In this document: positions 5,830-9,076 of the stretch, piece by piece | Layout: each line of letters starts with the position of its first letter | Numbering within the stretch: the stretch's first letter is position 1 | Assembly: GCA_002408105.1 (NCBI GenBank) | Contig: DHQM01000179.1 | Location: 1 to 9,076 of the forward strand | Reading direction: 5' to 3' | DNA length: 9,076 nt | Origin: Gammaproteobacteria bacterium UBA5338 | GTDB taxonomy: Bacteria > Pseudomonadota > Gammaproteobacteria > Pseudomonadales > UBA5862 | Position numbers and translations under genes: made by a program | Notes under the pieces: model-generated | The model's input: the letters and a program-made list of their open reading frames with translations, nothing else | What the model was told of the DNA's origin: nothing | Databases searched by the model: none

Positions 5830-6591
5830 TCAGTCACCAAGCAGTTGATTGACCCGCTCAAGGTCGGCCGGCGTGTTGACCTCGGGGGGCGGTGTGACCT
5901 GCGCCAGCTCAACCACAATGCGCACCCCCTTGGCGAGCATGCGCAGCTGCTCCAGCATCTCACAGCGCTCCAACTCAACCGGCGCCCAGCGCACAAATTC
6001 GCGCAGCAACCCCGCTCGATACGCATAGATCCCAATGTGACGCGCCGCAGGGCAACCCGAACTGGCAAAGGCCTCGGTGTCTTCAAGGCCGAGGTCGCGT
6101 GGGTACGGGATGGGCGCGCGGCTGAAATACAGCGCCTGTCCCGACTCATCACGCACCACTTTGACCACATTGGGGTCGACAAAGTCGGACAATTGGGAGA
6201 GTGGTTGGCACAGGGTCGCCATTGCGGCCTGTGGCTGGTTGAGTAGCGCGAGGCCAACCTGATCCACCAGTTCCGAGGGCATCAACGGCTCGTCGCCCTG
6301 GACGTTGACGACCACCTCGTCGTCCGGAAGCTGCAGCTGTTCAACAACTTCAGCCAACCGGTCGGTGCCTGAGGGGTGGCGGTCCGACGTCATGACCACG
6401 TCCACCCCTGCATCAATGCAGCAGGCGTGAATGCGGCGGTCGTCTGTCGCCACCAACACGCGCCGCGCGCCGCTTTGCGCGGCCTGGGAATGCACCCGCA
6501 GCACCATGGGCGTACCGCCAATCAGCGCCAGTGCCTTGCCCGGGAACCGGGTTGATCCATAGCGGGCCGGGATCACAACAGTAAAGCTCAA
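5830..6591 (-). CDS. kdsB: 3-deoxy-manno-octulosonate cytidylyltransferase (CMP-Kdo synthetase)
   Basis: KdsB couples Kdo to CTP, giving CMP-Kdo and pyrophosphate. This is the activation step before Kdo transfer to lipid A, and it occurs in the cytosol. The 253-residue product has the family length and its motifs: VIPARYGSTRFPGK (6-19, CTP-binding loop), ATDD (48-51), SDRHPSGTDR (69-78), VNVQGDEP (95-102, metal-binding Asp), FSRAPIPYPR (156-165), RHIGIYAYR (184-192) and EMLEQLRML (211-219), ending with NTPADLERV (239-247). The start is TTG (6589-6591), chosen because SFTVVIPAR must be the extreme N-terminus and GGAGGT lies 5 bases upstream. The upstream in-frame ATG at 6708 would add 39 unrelated residues translated out of lpxK. 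The TTG overlaps the lpxK TGA stop as TTGA, a coupling arrangement. The small ycaR gene that often separates lpxK and kdsB elsewhere is absent. Confidence 0.95.
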   Translation of the reverse strand: MSFTVVIPARYGSTRFPGKALALIGGTPMVLRVHSQAAQSGARRVLVATDDRRIHACCIDAGVDVVMTSDRHPSGTDRLAEVVEQLQLPDDEVVVNVQGDEPLMPSELVDQVGLALLNQPQAAMATLCQPLSQLSDFVDPNVVKVVRDESGQALYFSRAPIPYPRDLGLEDTEAFASSGCPAARHIGIYAYRAGLLREFVRWAPVELERCEMLEQLRMLAKGVRIVVELAQVTPPPEVNTPADLERVNQLLGD

Positions 6592-7655
6592 GAAACACCT
6601 CCGGGGGTTGGCGATGGGGGCGGGTTGGAGCCGGTGGTTTCCCGCAGGCGGGATAGCAGGGCATCCAGTACGCCCGTCGGGATGGGCGCATCGACCTTGA
6701 GGTACCAACAGTCAGCATGCGCGAAGTCGACACACTTCACTGCGTCTTTTTCAGTCATCAGCACACGGCCGGACGGAATGTCCACAGCCTGGAACCGGTG
6801 GTGATCGGAAAACGCCCGCAATTGCGGCGCCCACCCCAGCTGTGCCAGGGTGTCAGCAAACCGCTGGGGGTGGCCAATCCCGGCGATGGCCTGAACCGAG
6901 GTTCCAGGTTCAGGCGCCGCGGGAGCGACTTCTTCACCTGTCATCAGGTTGACCAGCGCCACCGGGGCCACCTCCAGCGACCATTGGGGTGGGTGGGGGC
7001 GGGCCAGCAGATCGGGAACCCTGCCCGCGCCGTTCACCAACACCGCATCGACAGTTTCCAGCCGCTCCAGCGGTTCGCGCAGGGGGCCTGCCGGGATCAA
7101 TCGGCCGTTGCCAAACCCCCGCTCGCCATCGACCACCACCAATTCGTAGTCCCGCGCCAAGCGCAGGTGCTGAAGGCCATCATCGGTCACGATCACCTCG
7201 ACACCAAGCCGTGCAAGCTCAGCAGCCCCGCGGGGTCGGTCAGGGTCCACCACCACGGGCACCTGGGTGCGGCGCTGGATCAGCAGTGGTTCGTCTCCAG
7301 CCACCGATGCGTCATCGCCACTGGTGACTTGGTGGGGCCAGCGCGCAGGGCGTGCCCCGTACCCTCGACTCAGTACGCCCACCCGCATCCCACTCAGCCG
7401 CAATGCTTCGACCAGGGACACCACCACAGGTGTCTTGCCGCTGCCGCCGACAATCAGATTGCCCACCACAACCACAGGCGGACCGGGGTGCACGGCGCGC
7501 CGCAGCCGGCTGCGGTAACTCCAATTGCGTACTGTAACCAGCAGCGAATAACCGCAAGCCAAGGCGCGAAGCAGCAAATTCGCCGGCTGACCGGCGTACC
7601 AAACCGCGAGCAGGTGCCGTTCGAGGCGCGTTCGCAGCAGGAGAGGCCAGGTCAA
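6588..7655 (-). CDS. lpxK: Tetraacyldisaccharide 4'-kinase (LpxK)
   Basis: LpxK phosphorylates the 4' position of the tetraacyldisaccharide-1-phosphate with ATP, forming lipid IVA at the cytosolic face of the inner membrane. From the TTG start the product has 355 residues, a little longer than the usual 325-345. It shows an N-terminal membrane-associating region with VWYAGQP (18-24) and LLLRALACGYSLLV (27-40), the P-loop GNLIVGGSGKTP (65-76), GVLSRGYGA (93-101), AGDEPLL (119-125), TDDGLQHLRLARD (157-169), FGNGRLIPAGPLRE (181-194), AGIGHPQRF (258-266), a DHH near 284-286 and MTEKDAVK (300-307). The C-terminal tail is Pro/Ser/Gly-rich (NPPPSPTPGG, 344-353). The TTG at 7653-7655 follows AGGCGG by 6 bases and sits 10 bases after the msbA stop. 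A GTG at 7677-7679 is a possible alternative that would overlap msbA by 14 bases. Downstream, the TGA stop overlaps the kdsB start. Confidence 0.93.
   Translation of the reverse strand: MTWPLLLRTRLERHLLAVWYAGQPANLLLRALACGYSLLVTVRNWSYRSRLRRAVHPGPPVVVVGNLIVGGSGKTPVVVSLVEALRLSGMRVGVLSRGYGARPARWPHQVTSGDDASVAGDEPLLIQRRTQVPVVVDPDRPRGAAELARLGVEVIVTDDGLQHLRLARDYELVVVDGERGFGNGRLIPAGPLREPLERLETVDAVLVNGAGRVPDLLARPHPPQWSLEVAPVALVNLMTGEEVAPAAPEPGTSVQAIAGIGHPQRFADTLAQLGWAPQLRAFSDHHRFQAVDIPSGRVLMTEKDAVKCVDFAHADCWYLKVDAPIPTGVLDALLSRLRETTGSNPPPSPTPGGVS
6597..6602 (-). promoter_or_regulatory. Ribosome binding site of kdsB inside the end of lpxK
   Basis: GGAGGT on the minus strand ends 5 bases before the TTG at 6589-6591. 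Its strength compensates for the weak start codon. Because it lies in the last codons of lpxK, ribosomes finishing lpxK could re-initiate here. Confidence 0.7.
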
Positions 7656-7661
7656 ACCATG

Positions 7662-7667
7662 CCGCCT
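7662..7667 (-). promoter_or_regulatory. Probable ribosome binding site of lpxK
   Basis: AGGCGG on the minus strand lies 6 bases before the TTG at 7653-7655 and overlaps the msbA TAG stop. A nearer ATG (7658-7660) is out of frame and reaches TGA after two codons, so it cannot start lpxK. Confidence 0.45.
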
Positions 7668-9076
7668 AGGCCGAACCACCCGCCGCAGCGCTGCCCGTCT
7701 CGGCAAACTGCCGGCGGTACAGCTCAGCGTACAACCCGCCTTGCGCGACCAGCTCTTGGTGGCGACCCGTTTCGACGATGCGTCCGGCATCCACGACCAG
7801 GATGCGGTCCGCGTTGACGATGGTAGAAAGGCGGTGAGCGATCACAAAGGTGGTGCGCCCCCGCATGGCTTCCTCAAACGCCGCCTGAATGTGTTGCTCG
7901 GACTCAGTGTCGAGCGCAGACGTGGCCTCGTCAAGAATCAAAACCCGGGCGTCTTTTAGCAACACCCGGGCAATGGCAATGCGCTGGCGCTGGCCACCGG
8001 ACAGCATCATGCCGTCATCCCCCACCCGGGTATCGAACCTATCGGGCAGGCTTTCGATGAACTCCAGGGCGTGGGCCTTATGCGCCGCCTCTCGCACCGC
8101 TTCGTCGCTGGCGCCCTCAAGCTCCCCGAATGCAATGTTGTTGCGGATGCTGTCATTGAACAGCGTGACCTGCTGCGAAACCAGACCGATTTGCCTGCGC
8201 AGGTCTTCAAGTGCGAAGTCTCGAAGCTCGATCCCATCCAAACGAATCTGGCCTTCTACGTAGTTGTAAAACCGCGGCAACAAGCTGACCAAAGTTGACT
8301 TGCCGCTCCCGGACCGCCCCACCAGAGCGATGGATTCACCTGGCTGCACCGTGAAGTTGATGTTGGTCAGCACTGCCTTCTGACTCGTGGGATAGCTGAA
8401 ACTCACACCCTCGAACTCAACCTTGCCCTGCGCCCGACCGAGCCGGCTTGTTCCATCGTTGGCCTCTGGCTCCTGGTCCAGCAAGGAGAAGATTTCTTCG
8501 GCAGCAGCGAGCCCACGCTGTACGACTGACTGAACGTTGCTAAGCTGACGCACGGGTTTGGCCAACAGGCTGGCGGCAGTGATGTACGCAACGAATGCCC
8601 CCGGCGTCATTTCACGCATGATCGAAGGACTGAGTGCCAGCCATACCAGGGTGCCAATCCCAAGCGCCATGATGATCTGAATTGCCGGACTGCTGATGGC
8701 CTGGGTGGTCTCGAGCTTCATGGACTGTTGGCGGTTGAAGTTGTTGGCCTGACCGAACCGCAAACGCTCCTTCTCGGTGCCCCCAAAAGTTCGAATCTCC
8801 TTGAAGCCATTGATCGCCTCTGCGGTCACGTGGGTCACCTCCCCCATGGAGCCTTGGATGCGCTGGCTTGCTTTGCGAAACCGGCGTCCGGCATAGCGCA
8901 CGATCCAACCAATCGGTGGCGCCAGCACAAGCAGTACCAGGGAGAGGCGCCAGTTCGTCCATGCCAAGTAACCCAGGATTCCCACAACAAAAAAACCCTC
9001 CTGGAGAACGATTTTTACGGCGCGGGTCGCAGCCCCTGTGACCTGAGACACATGGAAGGTCACCATCGAAATCAGG
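7666..9076 (-). CDS. msbA: Lipid A export ATP-binding/permease protein MsbA (partial, N-terminus outside window)
   Basis: MsbA is the homodimeric ABC exporter that flips lipid A-core from the inner to the outer leaflet of the inner membrane using ATP. About 469 codons are visible; roughly 120-140 N-terminal residues, including the first transmembrane helices, lie beyond the right edge. The ATG at 9064-9066 is internal: the frame stays open to the edge, reading LIS before it, like the LLSR segment that precedes the YDSEQV region in E. coli MsbA. Counting from that Met, hydrophobic helices lie near 24-60, 127-147 and 155-172. The nucleotide-binding domain has Walker A GRSGSGKST (250-258), the Q-loop VSQQVTLFND (296-305), the signature LSGGQRQRIAIAR (355-367), Walker B VLILDE (375-380), D-loop SALD (383-386) and switch His in VIAHRLST (408-415). 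All catalytic motifs are intact. The C-terminus ends in a short Ala/Gly/Ser tail. It is the first gene of the msbA-lpxK-kdsB run; its promoter is outside the window. Confidence 0.93.
   Translation of the reverse strand, partial: LISMVTFHVSQVTGAATRAVKIVLQEGFFVVGILGYLAWTNWRLSLVLLVLAPPIGWIVRYAGRRFRKASQRIQGSMGEVTHVTAEAINGFKEIRTFGGTEKERLRFGQANNFNRQQSMKLETTQAISSPAIQIIMALGIGTLVWLALSPSIMREMTPGAFVAYITAASLLAKPVRQLSNVQSVVQRGLAAAEEIFSLLDQEPEANDGTSRLGRAQGKVEFEGVSFSYPTSQKAVLTNINFTVQPGESIALVGRSGSGKSTLVSLLPRFYNYVEGQIRLDGIELRDFALEDLRRQIGLVSQQVTLFNDSIRNNIAFGELEGASDEAVREAAHKAHALEFIESLPDRFDTRVGDDGMMLSGGQRQRIAIARVLLKDARVLILDEATSALDTESEQHIQAAFEEAMRGRTTFVIAHRLSTIVNADRILVVDAGRIVETGRHQELVAQGGLYAELYRRQFAETGSAAAGGSA

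Noticed and set aside
5817..5835. Intrinsic terminator between acuI and kdsB
   Set aside because: The stem is only 7 bp with a G-U pair, and no T tract follows on either strand.
6592..6708. 39-residue N-terminal extension of KdsB from the ATG at 6708
   Set aside because: It is translated from lpxK sequence in another frame. KdsB proteins begin immediately before the SFTVVIPAR-type strand, and a strong ribosome binding site precedes the TTG at 6591.
7656..7790. 45-residue N-terminal extension of LpxK from the ATG at 7790
   Set aside because: It lies inside the conserved C-terminus of MsbA, is Arg/Ser/Cys-rich, and exceeds the family length.
6717..7817. Long rightward open frame opposite lpxK and the end of msbA
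   Set aside because: The product is His/Gln/Pro/Arg-rich with no domain. The opposite strand encodes clear LpxK and MsbA motifs over the same bases.
1..9076. Defence system, prophage, CRISPR array, transposon or tRNA-linked island
   Set aside because: No direct-repeat array, terminal inverted repeats, integrase, transposase, tRNA or composition shift was seen. Every sizeable region is covered by a recognisable core gene.

Overview
The window reads as ordinary chromosomal core DNA of a GC-rich, lipopolysaccharide-making Gram-negative bacterium, most likely a gammaproteobacterium. The reasons are an msbA-lpxK-kdsB lipid A/Kdo cluster, a SohB-type S49 peptidase, a NudC NAD(H) hydrolase with its zinc ribbon, and a protein resembling FimL, the pseudomonad-type twitching-motility regulator. 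Coding density is very high. No stretch of 300 bases lacks a gene; the longest gaps are 78 bases (folD/fimL) and 89 bases (fimL/nudC). I saw no tRNA, rRNA, insertion sequence, CRISPR array, integrase or obvious horizontally acquired segment.

Layout. Positions 1-84 probably hold the last 27 codons of an unidentified rightward gene, which overlaps the stop codon of folD. The leftward folD gene (81-953, TTG start) encodes a divergent-looking methylene-THF dehydrogenase/cyclohydrolase. A short divergent promoter region follows. Then comes a rightward block: fimL-like (1032-2783), nudC (2873-3703), sohB (3734-4843) and acuI/yhdH (4818-5822). The last three are closely spaced or overlapping and probably co-transcribed. 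This block collides, with only 7 bases between stops, with a leftward block that enters from the right edge: msbA (partial, 9076-7666), lpxK (7655-6588) and kdsB (6591-5830).

How the genes work together. MsbA, LpxK and KdsB form one pathway unit: LpxK phosphorylates the lipid A disaccharide, KdsB activates Kdo for transfer to it, and MsbA flips the finished lipid A-core across the inner membrane. Their tight packing (10-base gap, then a TTGA stop/start overlap) points to translational coupling. The rightward block is mixed in function: a motility and second-messenger scaffold, an NAD/NAD-capped RNA hydrolase, a membrane-associated serine peptidase and an acryloyl-CoA reductase. From memory, fimL beside nudC, with sohB and a YhdH-type oxidoreductase nearby, also occurs in Pseudomonas, so this looks like conserved neighbourhood rather than a new pathway.

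I found no convincing evidence of an undescribed multi-gene system. The points most worth following are the stand-alone ChpA-N-terminus-like protein with no visible phosphoacceptor histidine, the atypical FolD, the variant NudC substrate motif, the three TTG starts, the face-to-face promoters between folD and fimL, and two convergent gene junctions too tight to hold an intergenic terminator.
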